Of a stretch of 64,000 nt of DNA, positions 32,133-40,868 are shown in pieces. This DNA is from Verrucomicrobiota bacterium (GTDB lineage Bacteria; Verrucomicrobiota; Verrucomicrobiia; JADLBR01), in the NCBI GenBank assembly GCA_029560585.1, contig JAKQKQ010000190.1, forward strand, positions 1-64,000, in the 5' to 3' direction. Under the pieces are notes generated by a model. It was not told the origin of the DNA and searched no databases. It saw nothing but the letters and a program-made list of their open reading frames with translations. The position numbers were made by a program, and so were the translations under genes. Numbering within the stretch: the first letter of the stretch is position 1; each line of letters begins with the position of its first letter.

Positions 32133-32177
32133 CGAAAGCACATTCGGCCCGGCGCTGGCGGGCAACAATGAAGGGAA

Positions 32178-32208
32178 CGGCCCCGCCCTCGTGGCGGGGC
32201 CGTTTTTT
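32178..32208 (+). terminator. Rho-independent terminator of amtB-glnK
   Basis: CGGCCCCGCC (32178-32187) pairs perfectly with GGCGGGGCCG (32193-32202) across a 5-base loop and is followed by six Ts. It lies 46 bases after the glnK stop. Confidence 0.9.
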
Positions 32209-32317
32209 CAGGAGCGGGACCCCACGTCTCGCGGGAAATCCCCCTGATGGTGCGCGTGGCCCGATTCCGCCGGGAGGCCCGCGGCCTCGCGGAGACAGCC
32301 CACCGGATCTCCTATTC

Positions 32318-32869
32318 TCAGGCCAGGGTCTCCAGCAGTCGTTTGCGCGCGGGCGGGAGCGCGTGAAAGTTGTGCCCGAAGATAGCGACAAAGCGGGGCG
32401 CGGGGATCTCGTCGTCGCCGGACCCGAGGCCGAGCAGTTCGAGCAATCGCCACTCGAAGCGCGCCATCACCCGTAGGCTGGCGGCATGCCCATTCAGATG
32501 GCCGAGCGCCAAACGCAGCAAGTCGTAAATCTCCGGCACCGGGTGATCCCGGTCCACGCACATCCCCACCAGCCCCGCAAAGTAACACGCCAGATCGAAT
32601 CGCGCAAAATCGCCCCGCATCCCGGAAAATGGATCCAGGAGCACCGCTTCCTGGACCCATGCCCGAAACCCCCGCCCCGGGGGCTTCAGGACGACCTCCG
32701 CCTCGTGCAACAGATCCAGGGTGGAAGCGAGGGCACACGAGGCCCCCATGGCCCCTTTCGCCAGCGCATCGATCCGCCCTCTCCCGCGACAGAGCAATCG
32801 CAGCGAGAGCGACGTCTCGCCGCTCCGCTCGCGCCCCAGCACGATCGCCCTGTCAGAATACGGGGTCAT
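32318..32869 (-). CDS. recO: DNA repair protein RecO (short form)
   Basis: 183 residues. The N-terminal OB-fold start (SDRAIVLGRERSGETSLSLRLLCRGRGRIDALAKGA) is typical of RecO, which loads RecA with RecR and anneals ssDNA. The helical middle follows, with FEWRLLELLGL near the end. RecO proteins are usually 230-260 residues and many have a zinc cluster; that part is missing here, so the C-terminus is shortened. It is last in the phoH-HD-ybeY-recO run and overlaps ybeY by 4 bases. Confidence 0.75.
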   Translation of the reverse strand: MTPYSDRAIVLGRERSGETSLSLRLLCRGRGRIDALAKGAMGASCALASTLDLLHEAEVVLKPPGRGFRAWVQEAVLLDPFSGMRGDFARFDLACYFAGLVGMCVDRDHPVPEIYDLLRLALGHLNGHAASLRVMARFEWRLLELLGLGSGDDEIPAPRFVAIFGHNFHALPPARKRLLETLA

Positions 32870-33300
32870 ACCCTCGCCGTAAGGCAGGCCACCAGGCGCT
32901 CTTGCGCGGCGTGCATCCGCCGCCGATCCGCGGGCAGGCCATCATCGTAGCCGCACAGGTGAAGCCAGCCATGCACCGCATAGCGCAACACCTCCTCCGC
33001 AAATGGGATGCCGCGCCCGCGCGCCTCGCCATGGGCAACGTCCGCGCAGACCAAGATCTCGCCATGCTCGAACGTGATCACGTCCGTGGGCCCCGCGTGG
33101 CCCAGAAAGCGTCCGTTCGCCGCCGCCATCGCCCGCGATCCCAGGAACACGACCGAAACCTCCGGGTGCGCCAGCGGCCGCAGCCGCGCGAGCCGTTCAA
33201 GCTGCGGGCGCAGTCTTCTGAGGGGCAACCGGTAGCGACGCTGACGATTGATCAGGGCCACGGCGACCCCGATCCTTCTCTCCTGATCGTTCGTCCTCAT
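32866..33300 (-). CDS. ybeY: Endoribonuclease YbeY
   Basis: 144 residues. YbeY is a zinc-dependent RNase in 16S rRNA 3' maturation and 70S quality control. The motif HGWLHLCGYDD is present with two of the three metal histidines; the third (usually GYDH) is aspartate here, which can still bind metal. VSVVFLGSRAMAAANGRFL and GPTDVITFE match the family. The start overlaps the end of the HD-protein gene by 104 bases, so the two are tightly coupled. Its place after PhoH is the conserved bacterial arrangement. Confidence 0.88.
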   Translation of the reverse strand: MRTNDQERRIGVAVALINRQRRYRLPLRRLRPQLERLARLRPLAHPEVSVVFLGSRAMAAANGRFLGHAGPTDVITFEHGEILVCADVAHGEARGRGIPFAEEVLRYAVHGWLHLCGYDDGLPADRRRMHAAQERLVACLTARV

Positions 33301-34807
33301 CCTTCGGGTACGCTATGCGACCATGCATCATGGTCTTCAGGTTGGCCGCCAGTTTTTCCGCCACCGCCTGTACTTCGCTCAGCGAGATCGGGCACTCGTC
33401 CAGTTGCCCGTCGGCGATGCGCTTGCGCGCGATGCTGTCCACGAGTTCCTCGATCCGCTGGGGCGTCGGCTTCTCCAGGCTGCGCGACGCCCCCTCGACG
33501 GCATCGGCCAGCATGAGGATGGCCGTCTCGCGGCTGCGCGGCTTGGGGCCCGGATAACGAAAGGTGCTCTCCTGCACCTCGGGCACGTCGTCCTCCCGCA
33601 TCTGGAGTATGCGGACTCCCTCGAGCGCGTCGCGCTGCTGCTGCCGCGCCCGGGCATAGAAGTAGCTCACGAGGGTCGTCCCGTGATGCTCTAGGATCGC
33701 ATCGACGATGTGCGAGTTGAGCTTGTGTTTCAGCGCGAGGTCCACCCCCTCCTTGACGTGCGAGGTCACGATCAGCGCGCTCATGCTAGGTGACAGCTCG
33801 TCGTGCGGGTTCTCGCCCGATCCGATATTCTCGACGAAGTACTCGGGTTTGACGAGCTTCCCAATGTCATGGAAGAGGCAGACCACCCGGCACTGGAGGG
33901 AATTCGCGCCGATCGCCGCGGCGGCCGCCTCCGCGAGGTTGGCCACCACGAGGCTGTGGTGGTAGGTGCCAGGCGCGCGCGTCGCCATCTCCTGCAGCAG
34001 GGGATGGTTGAGGTCGGCCATCTCCAGCCACGTCACATCGATGGTGATGTCGAAGAGCCACTCGAAGGCCGGCAGGATCGCGTTGACAATGAACCCGGTG
34101 AGAAGGCCCGCCGCCGCCGCCCAGGCGGCGAATCGGAAGGCCTCGGCCGCCGGCACGTCACCGGTCATCCCAAAGGCCAGGGCGCAGACCATCGCCGCCG
34201 CACCACAGAAGAGACCAGCCCGTATGATGTTCTGTCGCTTGCGCACCCGCCGGGTGCAGATCACGGCCATGAGGCCCACGAAAAGACCGGCGCTCGCCAC
34301 GACCTCAAACCGCTCTCCGATCGCCACGGCCGCCAGCAGCGTCCCCGACACCGCGCCAAAAATCCCGGCCACCGGCCCAAGGAGCACCGAGAGCATCATC
34401 GGGGCGAATGCCGCGGGCACCAGGTGCACCCACATCCCCGTTTCCTCACGGAACAGCACCACGCCGCGCGCCGCGCCGAGATGGATCAGGATGACGAGGT
34501 AGATGAGAAGGATCCGGGAGTTGCGCGAGGCGAACTCGGGGCACAGGAATGGCAGCACCAGCAGGGAGCCCGCGAACACCAGCGCGGCCTCCATGAGCGC
34601 CGCCATCCAGCCGCCAGGCCCGGACGCCCTCGCCAAACACAAGAGGCAGATCGCCGCACAGGCCGTTGCCACGAGCGCCAGGCGCCAGCCGGCCCCCGTC
34701 TCGAGCCACTGCCGCCACTCCGCCACGGTCGGCCGACGCCGCTGCTTCCCGCAGGAGAGCCCCTGCCTCACCAACCTGTGCCTCTGGAACAAACTGAGAA
34801 GATTCAT
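33197..34807 (-). CDS. 7TM-HD phosphohydrolase (PgpH-like)
   Basis: 536 residues from MNLLSLFQRHRLV. Several membrane segments occupy about residues 40-245, followed by a cytoplasmic HD domain with HHSLVVANLAEAA, CLFHDIGKLVKPEY and LEHHGTTLV. Family members such as PgpH hydrolyse c-di-AMP. The large extracellular domain that normally precedes the membrane part is missing, so this is a short form (relatives are about 700-850 residues). The tail after about residue 500 is charged and overlaps ybeY. It lies between phoH and ybeY, the usual location. Confidence 0.85.
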   Translation of the reverse strand: MNLLSLFQRHRLVRQGLSCGKQRRRPTVAEWRQWLETGAGWRLALVATACAAICLLCLARASGPGGWMAALMEAALVFAGSLLVLPFLCPEFASRNSRILLIYLVILIHLGAARGVVLFREETGMWVHLVPAAFAPMMLSVLLGPVAGIFGAVSGTLLAAVAIGERFEVVASAGLFVGLMAVICTRRVRKRQNIIRAGLFCGAAAMVCALAFGMTGDVPAAEAFRFAAWAAAAGLLTGFIVNAILPAFEWLFDITIDVTWLEMADLNHPLLQEMATRAPGTYHHSLVVANLAEAAAAAIGANSLQCRVVCLFHDIGKLVKPEYFVENIGSGENPHDELSPSMSALIVTSHVKEGVDLALKHKLNSHIVDAILEHHGTTLVSYFYARARQQQRDALEGVRILQMREDDVPEVQESTFRYPGPKPRSRETAILMLADAVEGASRSLEKPTPQRIEELVDSIARKRIADGQLDECPISLSEVQAVAEKLAANLKTMMHGRIAYPKDEDERSGEKDRGRRGPDQSSASLPVAPQKTAPAA

Positions 34808-34821
34808 TTCGTGCCGTCCGT

Positions 34822-35796
34822 TCAAAGCGTCAATGATGTCTTCCGATTGCCCCGGAGATCCCTGTAGGCGGCGATGACCCTCTGCACGATCTCGTGTCGC
34901 ACCACGTCGCCCTCGCCGAATTCGTGAATCCCCACCCCCGCCACCGAACCCAGGGCCTGGATCGCCTCGATCAATCCCGACTTTCGGGAGTGGGGGAGAT
35001 CGATCTGCGTCGGATCGCCCGTGACAACGCACTTGGACTCTTGGCCCAGCCTCGTGAGGAACATGAACATCTGCTCGCAGCTGGCATTCTGGCCCTCGTC
35101 GAGGATCGCGAAACAGCGGTGGAGCGTGCGCCCCCGCATGTAGGCCAAGGGGGCAATCTCAAGGGTGCCCCGGTCCATCAGCCGCTGAACCTCCTCGAGA
35201 TCCATCATGTCGTATAGGGCATCGTAGAGTGGCCTGAGGTAGGGCAAGAGCTTCTCCTGCAGGTCGCCCGGAAGAAACCCCAGCGACTCACCTGCCTCCA
35301 CCGCCGGACGTGTCAGGATGATCCGATCCGCCCTGCCCTCTCGCAGGGCCTGCAGCGCCATGGCCACCGCAAGGTAGGTCTTGCCCGTCCCCGCGGGACC
35401 CATCGCCAATACGACAGAGTTCTCTCGAATCACCCCAAGATACCGCTCTTGGCCGAGCGTCTTTGGCACCACCGGCGGTTTCTTTGGCGAGATCCGGATG
35501 GTGTCCGACAGCATCCGGTTCAGCTGGGATTCGTCGCCCTGGGCGACCAGGTTCAGGGCATAGACAAAATCGTGCTGCCGGATCGCCACGCCCTGCCCCC
35601 GGGCCGAACTCAGTTCCCCAAAGAGCCTCCGCGCCTTGTCGATCTGGTCAAGCCGACCAGATATCTTCACGCAGCCGCCCCGGCTGTTCAGCCTCACATC
35701 CAGCCGATCCTCGATCAGATGCAGGTTCCGGGGGTCATTCACGTAAAGTGACTCTAGGTTCCGCGGATCGTCGAAATGAAGGGTGTCTTCGGCCAT
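34822..35796 (-). CDS. phoH: PhoH-family ATPase (PhoH-like, YbeZ type)
   Basis: About 324 residues. GPAGTGKTYLAVAMA is Walker A, ILTRPAVEAGESLGFLPGDLQEKL is the PhoH signature, CFAILDEGQNAS is Walker B and VVTGDPTQIDLP follows. YbeZ-type PhoH proteins act with YbeY in RNA metabolism. The start is set at MAEDTLHF; a GTG 21 bases upstream is an alternative. It leads the operon phoH, HD protein, ybeY, recO. Confidence 0.93.
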   Translation of the reverse strand: MAEDTLHFDDPRNLESLYVNDPRNLHLIEDRLDVRLNSRGGCVKISGRLDQIDKARRLFGELSSARGQGVAIRQHDFVYALNLVAQGDESQLNRMLSDTIRISPKKPPVVPKTLGQERYLGVIRENSVVLAMGPAGTGKTYLAVAMALQALREGRADRIILTRPAVEAGESLGFLPGDLQEKLLPYLRPLYDALYDMMDLEEVQRLMDRGTLEIAPLAYMRGRTLHRCFAILDEGQNASCEQMFMFLTRLGQESKCVVTGDPTQIDLPHSRKSGLIEAIQALGSVAGVGIHEFGEGDVVRHEIVQRVIAAYRDLRGNRKTSLTL

Positions 35797-35840
35797 TGGA
35801 GGTATGCCCCGGCCCACGTGCCGGGTCGCGCATGATTACG

Positions 35841-35889
35841 GACGGCGACGCGAGCCCCAGCCCTTCCCTGGCTGGCAGCCGTCGCCGTC
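35841..35889. other. Two-tier hairpin upstream of phoH; 35797-36180 has no gene
   Basis: GACGGCGACG (35841-35850) pairs with CGTCGCCGTC (35880-35889), and inside it CCAGCC (35857-35862) pairs with GGCTGG (35870-35875). It may be the phoH leader or a repeat. The rest of 35797-36180 has no convincing ORF and holds the pcm promoter. Confidence 0.4.
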
Positions 35890-36140
35890 AAACATGCTCA
35901 GATTCGCGCTCACGGATTAAAATCGTCCAGAGAAGCCTACACCGGCGCCCCCGAAAACTCAATCCGCCGTTTGGCGAAAGCAGCTTGGGTGAAACCCCCG
36001 ATCAGCCCAAGGGAAGCACATCTTTTCATAGCATTCTTAAAATGTTACAGGCAAACAAGTTACGAGTGTTTCTCCCCGGCAGACCCGTGCCTGATCAGAT
36101 GGGAACCATCGTTTTACCGACAACGCACTCGCTCGATCAA

Positions 36141-36170
36141 TTGGAGGAAACCCTCATCGGTGCGTATATT
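36141..36170 (+). promoter_or_regulatory. Sigma-70-like promoter of pcm
   Basis: TTGGAG (36141-36146), an 18-base spacer and TATATT (36165-36170). The predicted transcript starts about 4 bases before the ATG at 36181, so it is nearly leaderless. Alternatively the true start is the ATG at 36301. Confidence 0.4.
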
Positions 36171-36180
36171 GTAGTTAGGT

Positions 36181-36930
36181 ATGGCGGGCGTCGTTCCTAA
36201 GACGATGTGGCCGAGCTTGTTCTACGCTGGCATCTGGCTCAACGCCGCCTTGGGATGTGCCCGTGGAGGCGCAGAAGACCCCGCCGAAGGCCGTCGCCGA
36301 ATGGTGGAACAACAGATCATTGCGAGGGGCGTGAAGGACCAGCGGGTCCTGGATGCCATGCGCTCGGTTCCCAGGCACCTGTTCGTGCCCGAGGGACTGA
36401 TCCGCGAAGCTTATGGGGATTACCCATTGCCCATAGGCCACGGGCAGACCATAAGCCAACCCTACATCGTCGCGCTCATGACGGAATTGCTCCGGGTCGA
36501 GCCAGGCCACAAGATCCTCGAGATTGGCACGGGCAGCGGCTACCAAGCCGCCGTCCTCGGGCACATCACGACGAATGTCTTCACCATCGAAATCGTGAGG
36601 GAACTCGCCGATGAGGCCCGCGGGCGCCTGACTCAGTTTGGCTTTCCTCCCAACCGCGTCATCTGCGGCGATGGCTACGCCGGGCTGCCTTCCGAGCAAC
36701 CATTTGACGGCATCATCGTGACCGCCGCCCCAGATCACGTGCCGGCCCCCCTGGTCGAGCAACTCAAGCCCGGTGGCCGACTGGTCCTCCCGGTGGGCGA
36801 AACCTTTGGGCATCAGGAACTCAAGGTCATCGAGAAACAGCGAAACGGCAAACTGATTGAGACCAACATCATCCCGGTCCGGTTCGTCCCCCTGACCGGC
36901 GAGGGCGTTGAACACGGTGTCGGGCGGTGA
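36181..36930 (+). CDS. pcm: Protein-L-isoaspartate O-methyltransferase
   Basis: 249 residues. It methylates isoaspartyl residues in damaged proteins using SAM. LEIGTGSGYQAAVLG is motif I, GDGYAGLP and FDGIIVTAAPDHVPAPL follow, and QTISQPYIVALMTELL precedes. The first 40 residues include a hydrophobic run (WPSLFYAGIWLNAALGC), so the protein may be exported or lipidated. If translation starts at M41 (MVEQQIIARG) it is cytosolic and of standard length. Confidence 0.92.
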   Translation: MAGVVPKTMWPSLFYAGIWLNAALGCARGGAEDPAEGRRRMVEQQIIARGVKDQRVLDAMRSVPRHLFVPEGLIREAYGDYPLPIGHGQTISQPYIVALMTELLRVEPGHKILEIGTGSGYQAAVLGHITTNVFTIEIVRELADEARGRLTQFGFPPNRVICGDGYAGLPSEQPFDGIIVTAAPDHVPAPLVEQLKPGGRLVLPVGETFGHQELKVIEKQRNGKLIETNIIPVRFVPLTGEGVEHGVGR

Positions 36931-37015
36931 CCTGACACTCCAACCTGGGCACTCCAACAGGTTGCCGTCGAATAATCAAAAGCCCTGGGGAACGCTCGTC
37001 GCCCGTCCTGTCGGC

Positions 37016-37044
37016 TTGCTTCGGCATCCCTAAATCACTAGACT
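37016..37044 (+). promoter_or_regulatory. Sigma-70-like promoter of the PEP-CTERM gene
   Basis: TTGCTT (37016-37021), a 17-base spacer and TAGACT (37039-37044), 15 bases before the chosen ATG. The -10 matches at four of six positions. Confidence 0.3.
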
Positions 37045-37059
37045 GAGTTCTTGGGAAAA

Positions 37060-38001
37060 ATGACTGCCAGGATGGATGTCCGATACCTGTGCCTAGCGAT
37101 CGTGTTCCTCGCCACGGGCACCCGTGCGCCAGCCATCTCCTTTGTCTTCGACTACAATTACGATTCAGCCGGTTTCTTCAGCGGGGCCAACACGAATCGC
37201 CGCAGTACCCTCGAGGCCGCCGCAAGTTTTTTTGAAACGTATCTGACCGATGATCTCCTGGTCCTCGACGCCACGAATTCGGGCAACCCTGCAAATACCT
37301 GGGCCGCCCGTTTCACCGATCCGTCGGATGGCTCGAGCCTCAGGGCCATTACCAATCTCGTCGTCCCGGCCGACACCCTGACGGTGTTCGTCGGGGCCCG
37401 CGATCTGCCAGGCAGCGCGATCGGGCAAGGGGGACCCGGCAGCTACTGGATCTACGGCACCGCCTCATGGCTGGAGACCGTCATTGCCCGCGGCGAAATG
37501 GGTGCCCTCGGCCCCACCACCAATGACTTCGGGCCATGGGGCGGTGCGCTCTCATTCGATTCCGGCGTGAACTGGTATTTCGACAACGACGTCAGCACGA
37601 TCGAGGCGTTCCCTTCCACCAACGACTTCTATTCTGTGGCCGTCCACGAGCTGGCCCACCTGCTAGGCTTCGGCCTCTCACCGTCATTCACCCGCCTCGT
37701 CTCAGGCCTGTCTTTCACCGGTGCGGCATCGGTCGCCGAATACGGTGGTGACGTCCCCATGTACAACTCCGGCCACTGGCTCACGAACGCGATGAGTTCG
37801 ATCTTCGCTGGTCTTGGCCAGCAGGAGGCCGCGATGGATCCCGACTTGCTGGTGGGCACCCGCAAGTACTTCACCGATCTTGATGCCGCCGCGCTCACCG
37901 ATATCGGCTGGCAACTGGCCATCCCAGAGCCCCCCACTTTCTCCCTCGCTGCAGGCCTCGTCGCGATCATGGCCATGCGGCGACGGCTCCAACGCAAGTA
38001 G
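37060..38001 (+). CDS. Exported PEP-CTERM protein with a metalloprotease-like HExxH domain
   Basis: About 313 residues. A signal peptide (hydrophobic CLAIVFLATG) precedes a region with VAVHELAHLLGFG (His196, Glu197, His200, Gly203), a metzincin-like zinc site, and YFTDLDAAALTDIGW, often found in bacterial matrixin-like proteins. The third zinc histidine expected after HExxHxxGxx is not obvious (Leu206), so protease activity is uncertain. The C-terminus has PEP (about 291), a hydrophobic helix and MRRRLQRK, the PEP-CTERM sorting signal processed by exosortase in EPS-making bacteria. No exosortase is in the window. Confidence 0.8.
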   Translation: MTARMDVRYLCLAIVFLATGTRAPAISFVFDYNYDSAGFFSGANTNRRSTLEAAASFFETYLTDDLLVLDATNSGNPANTWAARFTDPSDGSSLRAITNLVVPADTLTVFVGARDLPGSAIGQGGPGSYWIYGTASWLETVIARGEMGALGPTTNDFGPWGGALSFDSGVNWYFDNDVSTIEAFPSTNDFYSVAVHELAHLLGFGLSPSFTRLVSGLSFTGAASVAEYGGDVPMYNSGHWLTNAMSSIFAGLGQQEAAMDPDLLVGTRKYFTDLDAAALTDIGWQLAIPEPPTFSLAAGLVAIMAMRRRLQRK

Positions 38002-38132
38002 CCCGCGGCCCGGCTCCCGCCGCACCCTCGATCGGCCCGGACCCGCCCTGTCTCACCGCCATCGGACGCACATGTCTTGGACTATTCGATGTTGATTGTT
38101 GCCCCGTGCGATCGCGCGTCTACCCTCGCCCC

Positions 38133-38939
38133 ATGCGTCTCTACCGACACCTCGGTTCCGATGATCGACCCGCCTATGCCGCCCAGATGGCCGACGGCAC
38201 CTTCCGCCGCGTCGAAGGGGCACCATTCGGCGACCTCAGCGTCACCGACCAGGCCGTTCGCCCAGGCAGACTCCTCGCGCCGATCACCCCCCCAAACATC
38301 CTCTGCATCGGCCTGAACTACCGCCGCCACGCCGAAGAGACCAAGGCGCCGCTGCCCGAATACCCCGTCATGTTCATGAAGTCGACCGGAGCCATCCAAA
38401 ACCCCGGCGACCCAATCCTGATACCGCGTCATCTCCGCAGCGAACGGGTCGACTATGAGTGTGAACTGGCCATCGTCATCGGCCGACGCTGCAAGAACGC
38501 CCCGCGGGAGCGCGCGCTGGATTATGTCCTCGGCTACACCTGCGCGAACGACGTGAGCGCCCGGGATTGGCAGATCAAATGGGGTGGCAGCCAGTGGTGC
38601 CGGGGCAAGACATTTGACACGTTTTGCCCCATTGGCCCATGCATCGTCACGCGCGACGATATCCCAGACCCCGCCGGCCTGCGGATCCGGACCACCGTCA
38701 GCGGCGAAATCCTTCAGGACTGGAATACCTCCGACATGATCTTTGACGTGGCCACTCTCATCGCATTCCTCAGCGGCAGCACCACCCTCCTGCCGGGAAC
38801 CGTCATCCTCACGGGCACCCCCCACGGCGTGGGCATGGCCCGCGAACCCAGACGATGGCTCCGCCCGGGCGATATCGTGAGCATCGAGATCGAAAAAATC
38901 GGCGCCCTCATCAATCCGGTCGCCGAAGAACCCGCCTGA
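38133..38939 (+). CDS. Fumarylacetoacetate hydrolase-family protein
   Basis: 268 residues. ILCIGLNYRRHAEE, VMFMKSTGAI, VDYECELAIVIGRRCKN (metal-binding acids) and YTCANDVSARDWQ are the FAH core blocks. TLLPGTVILTGTPHGVGMAREP near the end is typical of FAHD1/YcgM-type proteins, which act on acylpyruvates or oxaloacetate or on catabolic enol-acids. The substrate cannot be assigned. It is followed at 25 bases by a lipoate-ligase-family gene. Confidence 0.87.
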   Translation: MRLYRHLGSDDRPAYAAQMADGTFRRVEGAPFGDLSVTDQAVRPGRLLAPITPPNILCIGLNYRRHAEETKAPLPEYPVMFMKSTGAIQNPGDPILIPRHLRSERVDYECELAIVIGRRCKNAPRERALDYVLGYTCANDVSARDWQIKWGGSQWCRGKTFDTFCPIGPCIVTRDDIPDPAGLRIRTTVSGEILQDWNTSDMIFDVATLIAFLSGSTTLLPGTVILTGTPHGVGMAREPRRWLRPGDIVSIEIEKIGALINPVAEEPA

Positions 38940-38964
38940 ATTACGTCTGGAACGAATCAGTGCC

Positions 38965-39618
38965 ATGCTGCGCTTCATTCACCACGGCCCCGGTGATCCC
39001 GCCTGGAACATGGCGGTCGACGAGGCACTTCTGCGCCACTGCTCGATCCCCGTGCTCCGCATCTATGGCTGGACGGTCCCCGCCGTATCCATCGGCTACT
39101 TCCAGAGCCTCGCGGTCGCCCCCCCAGACCGTCCCTTCGTCCGCCGGTTGACGGGGGGCGGACTCGTCGATCACGCCCATGACATGACCTACACGGTGGT
39201 TCTGCCGCCGGACCATCCCCTCGTGGCCGCCGGCACCGCCACCAGCTACAGGCTGCTCCACGAGGCCATCGCCCGGGCACTCAAAAGTCACGACGTCGCG
39301 TGCTCTCTCGCCGCGGATTGCTCGGGCGGAGCGTCCGCCGCCTGCTTCCAGAAACCCGTCCGATTCGACGTGGTCGCCCCCGACGGGCGCAAGCTCGCCG
39401 GAGCCGCCCAGCGGCGCTCGCGACACGGCGTCCTGCACCAGGGCAGCATCCTCGTCCCCCACCTGCCCAAACCATTTGTCGAAGCGCTGCTGCACGAAGT
39501 GGCAACAATCTTCGGCCGAGACACGCGATCCGACGACCTCTCACCCGACGAACGCGCCACCGCCACCGATCTCTCCATCAGCCGCTATGGCACCGACGAT
39601 TGGAATCGGCGGCGATGA
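38965..39618 (+). CDS. Lipoate-protein ligase A-family protein
   Basis: 217 residues of the BPL/LplA/LipB fold. PGDPAWNMAVDEALL opens it, VRRLTGGGLVDHAHDMTYTV is the substrate-binding RRxxGGG block, and DGRKLAGAAQRRS carries the expected catalytic lysine. Such proteins attach lipoate or octanoate to E2/GcvH proteins. Only the catalytic domain is present, without the C-terminal domain of E. coli LplA, so it may be an octanoyltransferase (LipM-like). It probably shares an operon with the FAH-family gene. Confidence 0.82.
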   Translation: MLRFIHHGPGDPAWNMAVDEALLRHCSIPVLRIYGWTVPAVSIGYFQSLAVAPPDRPFVRRLTGGGLVDHAHDMTYTVVLPPDHPLVAAGTATSYRLLHEAIARALKSHDVACSLAADCSGGASAACFQKPVRFDVVAPDGRKLAGAAQRRSRHGVLHQGSILVPHLPKPFVEALLHEVATIFGRDTRSDDLSPDERATATDLSISRYGTDDWNRRR

Positions 39619-39703
39619 TCCCCCCGCCGAACCGCCTCCTCTGGCTCCCCGAAACGCGCCTTGCCTCGCGCCGAGACCACGCTTTCATTAGTCGATTCAG
39701 ATT

Positions 39704-40831
39704 ATGGACTGGCTCGCCCTCGGAATAACCGTGCTGAAGTCCGCCGTCGTCATCGGAGCCGCGATGGGCGTCGTCGCCTACAGCGTGCTCGCCGAGCGCA
39801 AGGTCAGCGCCCTCATCCAAGAGCGCGTCGGGCCCAACCGGGTCGGCCTGCCCTTCATCGGCCTCGGCCGATCAATCGGCCTCGGCCAGCCCATCGCCGA
39901 CGCTTTTAAACTCATCCTCAAAGAACAGTTTACCCCCGCCCATGTGAATCGTCTCTATTTCTGGATCGCGCCCGTGCTCGCCGTGGTTCCCCCGCTTCTC
40001 GTCCTGGGCCTCATCCCATTCGGTAGCGTGCTCGACCTCAGGCCGCTGGGCATCGACCTGTCGATCTCCTGCGTGGTCGCGGACATCGACGTTGGCCTCC
40101 TGCTGGCGTTGGCCGTCGCCTCCCTGAGCGTCTACGGGATCGTGATCGCCGGATGGGCCTCTAACTCGAAGTATCCGTTGCTCGGCGCCCTGCGCTGCAG
40201 TGCCCAGCTCATATCCTACGAGGTGTCGTTGGCCCTCTCCGTGATCCCCGTCCTTCTCGTCACCGGATCACTGAACCTGACGGAGATCGTCGAGTATCAG
40301 AAGGTGGCCGGGTGGCTCGCGCTGCCAGTCTTCGCCGATGGCTGGTCCGCCGCATCCTTCGCGCTCTGGATTCCAATGGGAATCTCGTTCCTCATCTTCC
40401 TCGTCTCCACCTTCGCCGAGACCAACCGCCTGCCTTTCGATCTTCCAGAATCCGAAACCGAGCTCGTTGGTGGCTACCACACCGAGTACTCTGGCATCCG
40501 TTTTGCCATGTTCTTCCTCGGCGAATACGTCGCTCTCGTCGCCGCGTCGGCGCTGGCGGTCACCCTCTTCTTCGGCGGGTGGAGTCTCCCCGGTCTCGGC
40601 TTCCCACTGCTCCCGGCCGGCGATGGAAACCTCACAGCCGGCCTAGCCAACATCGCCGTCTTTGCCGCCAAGGCCGCTGCCTTCATCTTCTTCTTCATGG
40701 CCATTCGCTGGACTCTGCCCCGCTTCCGCTACGACCAGCTCATGCGCCTCGGCTGGAAAGTGTTCCTCCCGCTCTCCATCGCCAATGTCCTCCTGACCGC
40801 CGTGATCATCGCGCTCGTCGAACGGCGATAA
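39704..40831 (+). CDS. nuoH: NADH-quinone oxidoreductase subunit H
   Basis: 375 residues with eight or so membrane helices. ERKVSALIQERVGPNRVG, QPIADAFKLILKE, NRLPFDLPESETELVGGYHTEYSG are the quinone-site blocks of NuoH. It is part of the membrane arm of complex I. No other nuo gene lies beside it: upstream is a lipoate-ligase-family gene, and downstream the stop overlaps an ATG (TAATG) whose frame closes after 27 codons in repeat DNA. In most genomes nuoI would follow. Confidence 0.95.
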   Translation: MDWLALGITVLKSAVVIGAAMGVVAYSVLAERKVSALIQERVGPNRVGLPFIGLGRSIGLGQPIADAFKLILKEQFTPAHVNRLYFWIAPVLAVVPPLLVLGLIPFGSVLDLRPLGIDLSISCVVADIDVGLLLALAVASLSVYGIVIAGWASNSKYPLLGALRCSAQLISYEVSLALSVIPVLLVTGSLNLTEIVEYQKVAGWLALPVFADGWSAASFALWIPMGISFLIFLVSTFAETNRLPFDLPESETELVGGYHTEYSGIRFAMFFLGEYVALVAASALAVTLFFGGWSLPGLGFPLLPAGDGNLTAGLANIAVFAAKAAAFIFFFMAIRWTLPRFRYDQLMRLGWKVFLPLSIANVLLTAVIIALVERR

Positions 40832-40868
40832 TGTCATCGGCCTCAGTCCCAGGCGATCTGGAACTCAG

